A DNA stretch of 64,000 nt from Tetmemena sp. SeJ-2015 (GCA_027382625.1 JAJKFJ010021001.1:1-64000), one strand, 5' to 3'; positions 34,000 through 46,192 are shown, counted from the first letter of the stretch. Numbers and translations are program-made. The notes: generated by a model not told the origin, from the letters alone.

Positions 34000-36440
34000 T
34001 TTTTTCCTTTTTGTAAACTAACAAATCGCTAATCAAATAAATTTTAATTCAAAACTTACAGAATATAAATTATTCCATATATAAATCATTTTTTATTATT
34101 ATAAAATAATCTAACTACCTTCAACAATCGAGATAGAACAAATGAGGTTTATTAATTTTAATTTTATCACAATCAATGATCTTCCTTTCATTTTCCGAAG
34201 AGGAATATTTTAAGAAACAAAATTTAATAGAATAGCATCTTTAAAGCTTTCATTTAAATCTTTCTCATTGTAGATATAATAGTCGATGTTGGATATTAAA
34301 TTCTCAAAAGCATAGTAATATGAAAAATTATTTGGGTTTTAAAATATAAACTCTTTAACTTCTTCCTCTTAATAATTTTTTATTTATTATAAAATTTACC
34401 TTAAAACGATTAATTTTTCTTTATTAAAGATAGTATTTTATAAGTTTATATATCTATTTTTCAAAAACTAAAGGAATTATTGATAAATATTTTATGGCAT
34501 ATATTCTATTTTGTATGCATCGATTTTTTATTTAGATGATATTGTTTATTTCTATATTTGAATTTGATGTATATCATAATAGGACTTTGCAAAAACATAG
34601 ACGAATTTCATATGATTAAATAAATAGGCATTTTTTAATTTTCCATGTGTCATTGAAGCCACTAGAGCATGCGCTTCTTTGATTCCCTCAAACCTTGGAT
34701 CTGATTAAGGCGGATCCAGTGTGATTTGTTTCATTTTCCCTCTAAAATTTTAGTGTATGTTAAATTTTATATTCAGTGAACCATAGCTACGAGCTCTGTC
34801 AAACATTCTGAGCATGTATTCGCATTTCAATAACATCTGATTTGAAATATTCCAATTCTTTGCAACTTTCAATTTAAAACCATTTTATAAGACTTAATTT
34901 AAAGATCGATTTTTTATAATTCCCATTAGAGTAATAAAAGTCAACTATTAATGTTCATTAAATTAAAAAATCTCTTTACTTATAAATTACAAATATTATA
35001 TGATAACTTAAGAAGCAGGGAGATTACTTCTCAAAATCTAGATGATCTATCTTCTTGTATCGAATTAATAAATTATAATGCAGATTCAATTTCATTAAAT
35101 CGTTCTTCAATGTTTTCATAAATTTAGTACTTCGCAAAAAGTTCTGCAAAAATAAATTAGCAAGTATTATTAAATCAGGAAACTAATTTAAAAAAAAAAC
35201 TTTTATCCACTAAAGGCATCTAGAAGATAAAGGAAATGTATTGATAATATATCTGATAAATTATTTGAAAAAGAATTAAATTATAAATTACAAATAATAA
35301 GATATTGGTAAGATGTAGTTTATGATATATCCTGCTTTAAATTTTCATTATATCGTGCGATAAAGCATTTCATTTTAAGAATTTTCAATCAGAGTTATAT
35401 ACTTGAGTGAGGGTACTCAGCTATTATTTATAGCAATTGCAATTTTTACGAATTGTGCTCATTATATCTCGCTTTTGAAGGTTCTAAAAGATTGAATTAA
35501 TTATTAAAATAATTTTAATTTTTTATTGGCTATCGAGGAATCTATAGATAGCGGATATTTGAGCCATTTAAACTACCAAAAATTGCTACTATTTTTAAAA
35601 AAATCTGTGCTATAATTTTAACCTAGTGAAGTTGAACCTTGAGAAAGATTTCAATTCAAAGACATCTGATGTAGAGTGCTTTAATTTAAAGTCTCTCTGA
35701 TGATATAGAGCCTTGAAGAATTGCACAAGATTTCAAAAAATACTACCCAAGTTGGATCTGTCTCACCCTAAACATATATAATTTCTTCTACATGAATTAA
35801 AGGGGCCGTAAAAATTATTAAGCATAACTAATGTTAAAAACAGAAGCATATTGGATCTGTAAGGATTTAAAGACTTTTCTAAATCTATTTTAATGCCATA
35901 CTTATTTTTTCTTCTTGCTCTGCTGAGAGAGATTTCACAAAGTTACATTTATCATGGATATTTCTAGTCATATTGACTGAGTGCTCCATTTAACTCTGTC
36001 AAGTTTTAGACTTGTCACATTTCAGATGGTGATGATTTTTAGGTAAAGTGTATGCAATATGTGATTCCCTCATTAATTGCTCCCTAATTTTATTATTATT
36101 CCTTCAGATGAGTCTTCGTAGCAATTTAACTTTTTCAGACACTAATCTATCTAGTCTTAAAGTTTTTAAGAACTCGAGTTTTCTCTCACTTATAGAAGTA
36201 ATTTCGTATACTAAGATTGCAAAATTTAATTATTTATTAGCAGCAGGTAAAGACTTTTCACCATCTTCCATCCCATAAAGAAAAGTTTCTTCGTTTAAAA
36301 AATATAAACATTTTGAAGGTCGCTCTTGAAGATGGAGGGAAACATTTTTTACAGTAAGCTTCTTTAGTGAATGAATTGAATGCTTATCCATTCCAATAGC
36401 ATGCCTCTTTGTTTTATTCATTCTTTGCACATTTTGGGAA
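34000..36440 (-). pseudogene. Right-end gene of repeat copy D, decayed
   Basis: On - from about 36,440: a Cys-containing head (EAYCKKCFPP; compare VYCKECFPS in C), MGWKMVKSLYLL, then about 35,140-35,030 KYQIYENIEERFNEIESAL, about 34,860 KNWNISNQM, about 34,770 HQNFRGKMKQITLDPP and about 34,690 EAHALVASMTHGKL, and about 34,310 FENLISNIDYYIYNEKDL. Every block has a counterpart in E, and the W-N-x-S and Q-N-F block also in A, B and C. Glutamine codons TAA/TAG are used inside conserved blocks. Unknown function. Confidence 0.5.
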
Positions 36441-37526
36441 AAATAGCTTTATTTTAAACTTTTTCGACTTTATTTTTTCCATTTATCTATTTTTAATAAT
36501 TATAAAAATTTTCTCTTAAATTAATTAAGTTTATTAATAATAATTTTCTTTTTAGTTTCTAAATTATTTTAAATATAATTTACTCACCTATTTAATTCTT
36601 AATAAATATTAAAATCAAATGTAAAAACATATATTTTTTTACAGTATTTATATATGATAAAGATGCTTTTTAATTTTTAATTCATTGTATTTTAAACTTC
36701 AGTATTAAATTAGAAAATAAAATTTAGTTAAGACATAATAGTTCCAAATTCAATTTTAAATTCTGTATAAAATTTTAATATCTTTCTCTTTTAGCTTATT
36801 TATAATTGCTTTAAGCAAATAAAACAAGACTTAAAAAATAATATCCCATTTCTTTATTCAATTTAGGAATTATCAATTTGCTTTAATATGCCTTATGAAA
36901 AAGATTTCCAAAATGTATTAATTTTTTTACTTTAAAAATTTTTAATATAAAAGGGTTTGAAGCTGTAATAAAATTGTAATTAGATAATATAATTTATAAT
37001 AATTATAATTATTAGCTGAATTAAAGCTCCCTCATATTTTAAATTATACTAAAAAGTGTAAAGCCAATCATATTCATTTATAATTAAGTACTCTAAATAT
37101 ATCCTTCGATATTTAAAATGAAAAGTGGTTTCTTCAGAATATATTCTAATCTTTATTGCTTGCAGTAAACCTAAACATAATTAAAAATGAATTTTTAACA
37201 ATTTTCCAAAAGAATTTATATGTTTAAAGCAATTTGAAAATTGACTATTGGTTCAAAAATATTTTTATATTTAAAACGATGATTTTCTCATTAATTTAAA
37301 ATTTTAAGATTCTTAACCTTCCCATTCTTGATTAGGGCCGCACTTTACTCACTAGCTTTAAATGCTATTTATAAAATTATAAGTCAGACCAGCTCTTATT
37401 ATTTTTAACAATAAATTTCTATTTCGCCTTCTAATAACTTAAGTAAGCTTCATTTACATTTCCTCATCAGATCTACAATTTTCTATATTTATTTTATAAA
37501 TTTATGTTAAATCTCATTTCTAATTA
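36441..37526. other. AT-rich spacer between repeat copies D and C
   Basis: About 1.1 kb, AT-rich, no open frame and no alignable island. Confidence 0.4.
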
Positions 37527-40460
37527 TTTTCAAAACTTCAAAATAAAGATACACCAAGCGAGTTTAGGAAATTAATAGGAGGAAAGCAAAAGTGGGGAAG
37601 ATCTTGTTTGCAAAAAAACTATTTTTTTATTAACTTGATTATTCAAGTTGAAAATAGAAAGAAATATTGGATCATGCAAGACTTTAAAATATTATTCATA
37701 CTTTTCCATTTGGAAAGGGTAAAAGCAGAGTCCTAGTTCAAGCTCATTTGCTTATAGTCATCATCCAAATTTCAAACAAGCAAAATATTCTCAAAGTATT
37801 TAATTAAAAGACGGAGGGGAAAATTAAAATAGTGTAGAAAGAATTTTATTAATTTAAAATAAAAAATTTATTTTAAGTAAAATCAAATAAAATTTAAATT
37901 TAAGTTATAATTTATAATTTATGATTATGAGTTATTAAAAATTGAAATAAAAGTAAAAATTTAATTTCATATTTTCTTATTTTTCTAAAAGTACTAAAAA
38001 GGATAGATCTCAACTAAACCTATTATGACTATTTCATTAATAATTTTCAATCTTCATTCCACACCCTCATCGGTAAGAAAGCCTCAGGTTTTTATTTATT
38101 CGTTCTTTCAATCATAAAATTGGACAAGCTCAGGACTGCACAAATTTAGGTTTTAAAAACACTATGACTAATTACAAACCAATAAGACTTTTAGAACTTT
38201 TAATTTAAAATAATTTTGCTTTATTTTCAAAGTAAAATTTATTTTCTAAAAACAGATTAAATTAAATTTTGATTTACAGATTAACTAACTTATGGGCCTA
38301 ACCAAGTAATTTACTTGAACGCGTAATTATTTATTTAATCTAAGGTAGAACCTTTTTATACGCTAAAAATATATTCGCCTTTATGATTTTATTTATAATG
38401 TAATGAATGTATTAGTTTACTAGACTCCTCATTGAAGTGCTTCAACCCTAACAACTATGCTTTTGAGAATATTTCATTTTATTTTGAGGAAAATGTAATT
38501 TCAAACGAGGTTAATCTGACACAACTCATGAATACATATTTAAGCCATAAAATGTGTATGTAAATATAGGAAACTAAATTTTTTATTTTGATAATAAACT
38601 AACAAATACTCATTCTAGCCGCATATTGGAAAGCCAGTTTCGTTTTATGATAAAGACCTAGGACAAGTTAAAATAGTAATTTAAAGTTATGATACTAGGA
38701 GTCACTAATTTTGCAGTACTTTTCATTTATTGATGATTTTCATTACTTCTCCTTATCGATTTTGATTAATTTTAGGCTTATAAGATTGCAAAATATTTTA
38801 AATATAATTTAGGGAAAAGAAAATCTAAAATTAATTAATTTTTATAATGCTTATATAAATTATTCAAATTTTAAAGTTTGATTACATATTTTAATGGCTC
38901 TCTAAATGAGATCTTTTAAAATAATTTTAGTTTTGAAAGTAGCAAATTTATTGCCCCTAGGGATCAAGATTAAAAAAATATAAAAAGATGATAGGCTTAG
39001 CTAAAACTATTTCTACTCAGCGGAATCAGTTTCTAAAACAATAAGGAACATGCTTTAGAAACAGAGCATAGTATAGTTTAAATAACTATTTTATAATAGA
39101 AAACCATGAGTCTAAATTAATTTAGTAGAATTTATTAAGTTGTTCTGTGGACAATTATGATAGATCGATCCAAATTTATGAATTTAATTTTAATTTAATA
39201 TTTATGGCAACCAAGTGCCTATAAAAATGGTCTGCAGATTAATCTATTTTCCTCTTTTAAGTAGTAATCTGAGTTTAATAATTATTATTTTATAAATAGT
39301 AGCATCCATGAACAATTAAACTTTGTTTTTTGGGTCATAGTATTGAATTTTCTGGCTCTATTAGTTTAAAAATATTGAACTACTCTCGGAAAGAAAATTT
39401 TATTTCTAATTTATCTTATAATATTCATGTTATCTCTAAAGATTATAAATAACCAATTTTTTAATTGAAATTGACTATTTATTGTAAATAAATTAGTTCA
39501 TGCCTTCAAACACAAAGTAGTTAAATATAAATTAGTGACTGGGTGCAAATACGTAAAAATATCCACCATGAATTATTATATTTATAATTAAAGAATAATC
39601 TATATACTTGACTTTAAAATATAATTATCTCGGTTATAAAAAAAATTAATGAAAAAGAACTGATTTGACAGCAAATCTGTTTAGATAGTAAGCAAGAGCC
39701 TCTTTATCTTAATTAGGGTAATTTATCTCAAGCTGTTTTAGCTTTCCTTTTAAGTTTTAGAAAACTCTTTCCTTAGGATTTAGACTATTTCTAGCTTTGG
39801 CTTCCTCCAAAATTTAAAGATAGTCTAGGGATTTATTGTAAACTTCATCTGTTAAATTCCAGTTCCTTGAAATAAATTAATAAATCGTTTACTCGTTTGT
39901 GTTATCTCTAATAAATTTTAGAACCCTCACTTTCAAATCTATTAGGAAACAATATAAATTTTTAATCCAAAGCTTTGAGAATTATCTGAAAGCATTGGGA
40001 AAATCTTAAGCCTGAGCTGAGGTCATCTTAAAGCAGAGATAATTAAAATCCTTATTTAGGAGATTTTCCTTAGATGAAGACAGCAGAGGTTGTTAAGACT
40101 TCTTATTTAAGTTCATTACTCGTTTATTTAATTTTTTCAATAGAACTATTTTCTGATATTCTACTAAGATTATTTAGATAAAACTTCTCCATCATATTTA
40201 TGATATCTTTTAAATTTTAATTCTCCAAAGATATTAAGCCCTTGATAGTTTTCCAACCGATCTTCAGTGTGTAAGCAGTGTAAAAATATATCTGTCCACC
40301 TCTCTCCATATAGAGGGGAAGCACTCTTTACAATAGACTTTTTCTGAATTCGGCTCAAGAGATATTCCTTTTTTCTTGCATCCCGTTTCATTTTCTATTT
40401 TCATACATAATGGTATTTTTATTTTGAATCCTTTGTTTTCTTTTTGCATTTTTAATTATA
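37527..40460 (+). repeat. Dispersed repeat family, copy C (shortest, about 2.9 kb)
   Basis: Aligns with A and B over the same ordered islands but with less AT filler. Start TTCAAAACTTCAAAATAAAG (37,528); ACCCTCATCGGTAAGAAAGC (about 38,060); CTAAGGTAGAACCTTTTTAT (about 38,339); TTTTATGATAAAGACCTAGG (about 38,643); AGTTGTTCTGTGG (about 39,138); and the right-end Cys-rich block (about 40,430). Its right-end gene is the best preserved of the A/B/C group. Confidence 0.7.
39120..40450 (-). pseudogene. Right-end gene of repeat copy C, best preserved of subgroup A/B/C
   Basis: On -: Cys-rich head ENETGCKKKGISLEPNSEKV then YCKECFPSIWREVDRYIF (40,280-40,400), a single frame change near 40,264 into TEDRLENYQGLNIFGELKFK, and about 39,860-39,740 RNWNLTDEVYNKSLDYLQ followed by EEAKARNSLNPKERVFQNLK, then GKLKQLEINYPNQDKE. 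Conserved Cys spacing (C-K-K-K then Y-C-K-E-C) suggests a small metal-binding module, but this is inference. It may be a functional germline-expressed gene if the frame change is an IES or intron. Confidence 0.5.
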
Positions 40461-40900
40461 CTTTAATTTTACAAAAGATTGAATGAAATCTTATTATTGT
40501 TTAAAAGATTAATTATTCTTTTAAAATTACAAAATTAACAAAAAGGCATTAAAGCAAGAAGGAGTCAAAGATGATCTCACTTAACTATGTGTAGTTTATC
40601 ATAAAAATAATAAATAAAGGGACCATTTTTAAGTTAATCATTTCTAAATTTGATAAATTGTAAAATAATTTAAATTCTATTACTAAATTAGACCCATATA
40701 TAATCTTCTTTTTAAATTAATTTTTATTGTATATAATCTGAATAAGGTCACTTTAGATATTAGTGAAGAAATAATTTTAGTATTTATTTAAGATATTTAA
40801 ACTAGATTGAATTAAGATACAACAAAGAAATATCTAATAAACTAATAGAATGATAACAAAAAATTCAAATATAAGCACTATTTTTTAAAATGTTTTTAAG
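40461..40900. other. AT-rich spacer between repeat copies C and E
   Basis: AT-rich, no gene seen. The left boundary of copy E is not sharp and may lie inside this stretch. Confidence 0.3.
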
Positions 40901-42169
40901 GATTATTTAAGTGTAAAGATCAACAAATATATGTCTGCTTGCTTTAAAAGGTTGAAATTGCTTGCTTTAAACATTAAAAATAGAGAGTAAAATAAATCAT
41001 ATAAAATTTGATGGCGATATATCCCTCGCAAATAAAATTATATTAATTTCGAGCTAATGCCAATTAGATTTAAAGAGTAAGGAAGAGATTAAGAAAATAA
41101 TAAATTTATCTTTAAATAATGTGGATGAAAGACAGAGTTGTGCTTTTGTAAACAGATAGGAGAATCACACTTTTAAAAATCTCAACAAAGAGTAAATTTT
41201 AATTTTTGGGAAAGGAGTTTCCTCTTAGTTTCTTAGTATTTTTAGTAAATACATCTTATTTAAATTTTGGTATAAAGTTTGAGCTATTAAAAATTGCATC
41301 TAGAAATCATTCCAGCTCTTTTAGCTAACGAGGACTAATTTAAAATAGTCTCTGCGCTGAAAGTTTTAGAACTAATTTTTAGATAAAGATTTACTAATTC
41401 AATTTATATTAATAGATGTTAAAATTGCCGAAATTCTAAATTGTAAAAGTAAGATAAAAGTAATAAAATGAAGGATTCGAAATTTAATTAAAATTGGCAT
41501 AATTAAATAAGATCATCTCAACAAAGAAAATTAATTTGCTTTAAAAGGACTTAAAAAGAGATTTTTTAAAAGTATTTTTAAATAATTTTTTTTCTCTAAT
41601 TTTATTTTCAGACAACTAAAAATTTGCATTTTAGTATATTGAGCTATAGCGAGAAAGTAAAACTCTTTTACTCCTTTATAAATTTCCTTTAAGTATCTAA
41701 TTCTTTGAAACAATAAGTTATGTTAAATATTTAAAATTAATAAGTATCTTTATGTTTTGTTTTTTTTTAAACTGTCTGTGAGTATATTTATTTTATTTTT
41801 TATTCAAATATTATATTTATAATCTTATAAAATATCTCACCAGCCATTTTAAATATGTATTTAAACTACTCCTTCATATTCCTTCCTCCAATTTTTTTAA
41901 TAGGTGAAAGTGATGAAGACTATAGCGCTATTCAGTTATCAGATAGTTGCTAATCTTATTTACTCTTTCTTTTTATTCGGAATCCTCAAGATTATCAGAC
42001 TTTGTGGTTCATAAATTGTAATATTTTTATTAACTAATAACTAATTGAAATGTAAACTAATTTTATAAATTATTGGTTCCAACACTCCATGAGTAATTTT
42101 TTACACTCTGACTACAGCATGATCAAGCTAAAAAGAAATTACTACCTTAAGAATACTGCAATATACAAT
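40900..42169 (+). repeat. Dispersed repeat family, copy E, left part
   Basis: Aligns with the left part of copy D: the island near 41,120 (GTGGATGAAAGACAGAG; D has GTGGATGATAAATAAGAG at about 32,021) and AGGTGAAAGTGATGAAG at 41,904. The last bases before the transposon (AAGAATACTGCAATATACAAT, ending at 42,169) match D at about 32,319-32,337. The copy resumes at 46,190 on the other side of the transposon. Confidence 0.7.
42167..42169. repeat. Target-site duplication AAT, left
   Basis: AAT immediately before the transposon terminus, repeated at 46,190-46,192. It fits the ANT target known for TBE elements. Confidence 0.75.
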
Positions 42170-42257
42170 CAAAACCCCAAAACCCCATAATATGATAAGA
42201 AAGTGAAAATAAGTTGTGTATAATTAATTTCTTTATTAAAAATACTTATAATCATGC
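42170..42257. repeat. Left terminal inverted repeat of the TBE-like element
   Basis: Telomeric 17 bp, then ATAATATGATAAGAAAGTG and a further AT-rich stretch ending ATAATCATGC. The right repeat is nearly identical, with one 3-bp indel and 8 bp fewer at the telomeric tip. Confidence 0.9.
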
Positions 42258-42279
42258 TAAATTTTAACCCTAAACAGGC

Positions 42280-43650
42280 AATCTAACAGTCTTCTAGGAA
42301 GTGACCTTGACGTCTGCTCATATTCTCTATTTTATACCTTTAAGTGCTTCCGCTATTCTCAGATAACTGAGTTAGGTTCATAGTTGCTTGATTATTACTT
42401 TGCTTACTAACTTTTTTCAAAGGCTGAAACCTTGTCTATCTTACAATGCCTTGTTCGAATTATATGCATCATCTTCACTTTACACTAGTAGTATTTCCTC
42501 TGGTTCATATCGCATTCAAGTATTGATTGCAACTAATAGACCAAATGTCCCACTCACTGAACTTGAGCCAAGTTCTGCATGGGAAGTAGCCTTGCAGTTC
42601 CTTGCACAGATGCTTCCTCAATGTTTTCTTTTCTTACAACTCTGTTGAAGTCTATGACATTTGCTCTGACTGGTTCAAAGTTTACCATGATGTTCGGCTT
42701 GAGATTTCTGTGCACGAATCCCAACTCATGCAACTCATCATCCTCTAACGAGGTCAGTGAGATAGCAGTAAAGCTAGTACTTGTTGCGCCTCCGTGCTGA
42801 GAAATTCTCTTAGTGTGATCTCCCATTTAGGAAGGCGATGGCGATGTAATCTTGATCGATAAGAACACCAGCAAGATGAGAACGTACTTCAAGTTTTGTC
42901 CCTCGCTTCTCTCAACACTGTCAGTTTTCGTTCGCGAACTCAAGACCTCTTCTTCCTTCTTTACAAGGTATTCGTAGGAAGATCTGTAAGATATCTCTTG
43001 TATGATGGTGTCTCTTCGCTTCGCATTCAGCAAGGTGAGGTAATTTTGAACACACTCTCCAAAGTTACAACTCTCAAGCAGGAGTCTTGCTTTGAGCTAG
43101 CTGAAACTTTATGACACCATACACTAAGGCTTCTGATCATTAAACTCAATCTTCCTCTTCTTCTCCTCTTGATTCCTCTTTAGTTGAACCTTGTCAAGGT
43201 TCTGCTTGCCTCTTTAACTGGCACCATCTTAAAGTTTCTTTATCCTCAATTACGACTCAGCCATGTGCTTCTTCTCCATGTGTTTCTGAAGGAAAGCAGA
43301 GTTAGAGAATTGTCTGCTCACAAGTTGAGAAAGGATAGCGACCGTCGCTCTTCCGATCTTTCATATAGATCTTAGGTTTGTCTGAGTGGACTTCCTTGAC
43401 GTGCCGCTGAGGCTCTGAGATATTCGAACTGTCGTTGACATTACTGCATTCAAAAAGTTCTTCTCCTCATTGATCTCTGAAGCAGCAACAAGAGGAGCAT
43501 TAGGTGCGATAGTTTAAACGCCCACCGACTTCTCAACTCTTTGCTTGACAATTTAAAGCACAGAGATCTCTAGCTCGAGCTCAATTTCAGAGAGCTCTCC
43601 CTTGCACTTAGTGACACAGATCTTGTTGGTTGCTGTTCCGAACATTAGTT
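42280..43650 (-). pseudogene. TBE zinc-finger/protein-kinase ORF (57-kDa-like), broken
   Basis: On - from about 43,650: an N-terminal region (ATNKICVTKCKGELSEIELE), then a C2H2 zinc finger near 43,300 (FSNSAFLQKHMEKKH), a Lys-rich linker using TAA as Gln, and a protein-kinase-like domain. The kinase part has LGFVHRNLKPNIMV at about 42,700, VIDFN, then DIWSI near 42,530. The usual H-R-D catalytic motif reads H-R-N here and D-F-G reads D-F-N, so catalysis is doubtful in this copy. At least three frame changes and TGAs. The combination of zinc finger and kinase is the known second ORF of TBE elements; its role there is not settled. Confidence 0.65.
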
Positions 43651-44059
43651 TAGTTTGTTATTGCTAAGGTTGTACTCTTAGCTAGGTTGGTTGCAATCTT
43701 AAATTCAAATTTTAAATTATTAAGAGCCCGCCACTTATTATTATGTATGCTGTTCCTAGGTGCAGAGCACTCACGAGAACATCAGAGTGCAAAAGATGCA
43801 GTTATTGATGTTCTTCATCTTATTTATTATTAGATTGCTCCATATTTATCTCTTATTCTGTTTGATTTTGCTACAAATTAAGTTCAAAACGCAGTTAGTA
43901 GTGCTTATAATTCGTTGGCACCATGTTAGTAATGTCGACGTCACGAAAGGCTAAAAATAGCTGCTACTAATTCATTGCAACGCGATTAACTGCTACTAAT
44001 TAAGTTGCTAGCAACTTTAGTATTTGCTACTATTTAGTTTTAAGTATAATTAGTTATTA

Positions 44060-45050
44060 ATTTAATGGAGCCACAGCCACCATATAAAAAGGAGCTCCAA
44101 CTTCACAACTTGGCACCTGATTCACTTAGTTCTCTAGCTCTATCTATTTCAGCTTTGTCATCCTATAGGATCTCACTATTAAATAGTAAGACTTTAGCTT
44201 CGTGGGTCGGATCTAGATCAATAATAATAACTTTGATTTTCAAATAGACAACGAGTACTCGAGCAAAGATGGTGGAAAACTTGAATGTTAAGCGATTAAG
44301 AGTGGAAGCGCAAAGAGTTGAGCAACAGGTTCCGAAGCAAGAAAGACCTCTACAGGTACCACTTAGCAAGGTAAGAAGCTTTCATATGGAGTAACAATAA
44401 TCTTGGTTGGTTTTTCCTTCCGACAATGTATGCGAACAAAGATCTCGTTCCTCAAAGAATTCTTGGCTGATGAGAAGAAAGCTCTCAAAACAATCGATTC
44501 AACATGATGGAGGATCCAAACTATCCTGAGATCTCAGGCACTATATGTATGACGATGCGATGGAGATCCGGAGGTTCTTCTATTCCTTCCTAACAAGGAA
44601 CAACTCTCAAACAAGTTGCCAGACGAAGTTCTTCTTTGCGTCCTTGCTACTGTACTGCAGAGTACCTCAAAAGGTTCATTGAAGATGCACACAGGAGAGA
44701 TTCTAAGTAGAGGAGAACGACCCAAAGAAGCAAGAATAGTTATCAGCGACGAAATGGTTTGAGCAGCTTCAGAAGTATCCCTATTTCTCTATTAAGTTTT
44801 AGAGTTTAACTGGTAGAGAAACCTGCACGGCATTATTAATGAAGGAGAGAGCAAAGGTATATAGAGCACGGAAGCAAAATACAGCATCGAGGTGAGCAAG
44901 CGTCATACATATACAAACTTAGGACGACGAGATGCACATAGATGCGGGAGGCAGGTTCGAAGATGAGGAAGCTAGGTCCATTTGGCCCAACAGAAAGAGA
45001 GAAAGGAACCTCTTTAAGAATCCCTCTTCCCAGATAAGCAAAAGAGACTT
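44060..45050 (+). pseudogene. Possible third ORF (22-kDa-like) of the TBE-like element, broken
   Basis: This middle part is higher in G+C and has coding-like stretches on + but in changing frames: KMVENLNVKRLRVEAQRVEQ near 44,270, FLPNKEQLSNKLPDEVLLCV near 44,580, and GGRFEDEEARSIWPNRK near 44,950. TBE elements have a small third ORF between the other two, which is why I place it here. I do not recognise the sequence itself, and strand is uncertain. Confidence 0.35.
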
Positions 45051-46090
45051 AAGTCATTAAGTTAAGCTTAAACTTTTTCCTAAATATTCACTCTACCTTA
45101 TCTTGCACATAATTTTGTCTTCTCTTCTTCCACTCTCTTACAACTACTCACTATTAAATCCTCTGTATCGATTGCTTATTCATGCATCAAGCGATAGAGC
45201 AGTAGCTTCTTATAGTGTCCTTTAACTAAGTTCCAGTAAAACTCAATACCTTTGAACTCTGGCGAGTATGGAACATTAAAAAACAGGAGTGATGTTCAAC
45301 TTCAGCGTATGCGTTCTTCGCTTCCTTTGTCTTGTGTACGGTGAGGTTGTCAACGGAGTAGAACGATCTCAACGTCTGTGATCTTCTCTCTGAGCTTCTT
45401 AAGGAAGCAACATACTGCTCTTCGTTGATAGAAGCGAGATGAAGGACATAAGCTTTCTAAGGCTGACTCGCTATTTCCTGCAAGTAACGCACTTGTATTT
45501 AATATTTACTTTCTACTCGAAACTTCTATGTTATCGTGCTCTTCTACCAACTCTTCTTCATGAAGTGTTGTGTGTTGAACACAGCTTCGTTCAGCACATA
45601 CAAAATTCACGCTATCCCTCTCACACCTGAGCAGCTAGTCGTAAATATATTTCAGATTATTATAATAAATGGCTTAGTGAAGTCTATAACGCGCTTCACT
45701 CGATTCACAGTTTTGTACGTTAATCCATTTCAACGATAGATGTTTGCTACAGTCTACGGAGAGATCTTGAGATAAAGAAACTATCTATTATGGAAGATCT
45801 CCGCGCGCTACTCCAAACTGAAGTGCGCTTAGTGCAGTTTGAGGATCAATCAAATAATTGATGTGCACATTTTGAAACTTAGAAGTGCATTGAGGAACAG
45901 CTGGGCAACTCCTAACTTCTCATCTGCAAAGCAACTTTCAAATGCGAGATGATATAGTGCGCGCTGGCACTCTCAACATTTTGCGATGGAGTTGATGTTG
46001 AGAACTGGCTATTACTACTGATAAGGGTGACTACATCCATACCTTAGAGTCAAAATGAAACTGAGATAGGATGGATCATGTAGTTATTTT
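45050..46090 (-). pseudogene. TBE transposase (DDE, Tc1/mariner-class), broken
   Basis: On - the readable order is TYKTVNRVKRVIDFT (about 45,690), YVLNEAVFNTQHFMKKSW (about 45,580), AYVLHLASINEEQYVASLR (about 45,430), SVDNLTVHKTKEAKNAY (about 45,330) and NVPYSPEFKGIEFYWNLVKG (about 45,240). The last two are the second Asp block and the P-Y-S-P-E..I-E..W block with the third acidic residue of Tc1/mariner-type DDE enzymes. At the first catalytic position the copy shows Asn (L-N-E-A) where Asp is expected. A frame change lies near 45,280, and the N-terminal part upstream of 45,750 is poorly readable. Probably inactive. Confidence 0.78.
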
Positions 46091-46112
46091 TGAGTAATTT
46101 TGCGTTTGACTC

Positions 46113-46189
46113 GCATGATTATAAGTATTAATAAAGAAATTAATTATACACAACTTATTTTCACTTTCTTATCATATTATGGGGTTTTG
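46113..46189. repeat. Right terminal inverted repeat of the TBE-like element, tip shortened
   Basis: Reverse complement of the left repeat (GCATGATTATAAGTATTAAT ... GGGGTTTTG). The tip holds one G4T4 unit plus G instead of two, so exactly one 8-bp telomeric unit is missing relative to the left end. Confidence 0.9.
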
Positions 46190-46192
46190 AAT
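46190..46192. repeat. Target-site duplication AAT, right
   Basis: AAT directly after the right terminus, matching 42,167-42,169. Confidence 0.75.

Larger units (their letters stand above)
31860..36440 (+). repeat. Dispersed repeat family, copy D (uninterrupted, about 4.6 kb)
   Basis: Copy D aligns best with copy E. Shared islands: AGGTGAAAGTGATGAAG (32,112 in D; 41,904 in E); AAATTACGAGACTCTA (about 32,368; about 46,223 in E); GGAAACGTTC (about 32,970; about 46,770); ATCAATGATCTTCC (about 34,173; about 47,318 in E); TCTCAAAATCTAGAT (about 35,030; about 48,252). D has no transposon at the site where E is interrupted. It retains remnants of a + gene in its left half and a - gene in its right half. 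By protein motifs (FNPNN, W-N-x-S, Q-N-F-R-G-K) it belongs to the same superfamily as A, B and C. Confidence 0.72.
42170..46189. mobile_element. TBE-like (telomere-bearing element) Tc1/mariner-class transposon, 4,020 bp
   Basis: The left end is CAAAACCCCAAAACCCC (17 bp of C4A4 telomeric repeat) and the right end is its inverted but shorter form GGGGTTTTG. The ends continue into long inverted repeats (42,170-42,257 and 46,113-46,189). AAT flanks both sides. The interior is clearly richer in G+C than the surroundings and holds a transposase with DDE-type motifs, a C2H2 zinc-finger plus kinase ORF, and a third region that may be the small ORF. Size, ends, target and gene content match TBE elements of Oxytricha-type ciliates, which are removed from the developing macronucleus. 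All three ORFs are broken, so this copy is probably not autonomous. It is inserted inside repeat copy E. Confidence 0.92.

Noticed and set aside
42388..43375. Several open frames on + inside the left half of the transposon
   Set aside because: The - strand carries the recognisable zinc-finger and kinase motifs; the + frames have none.
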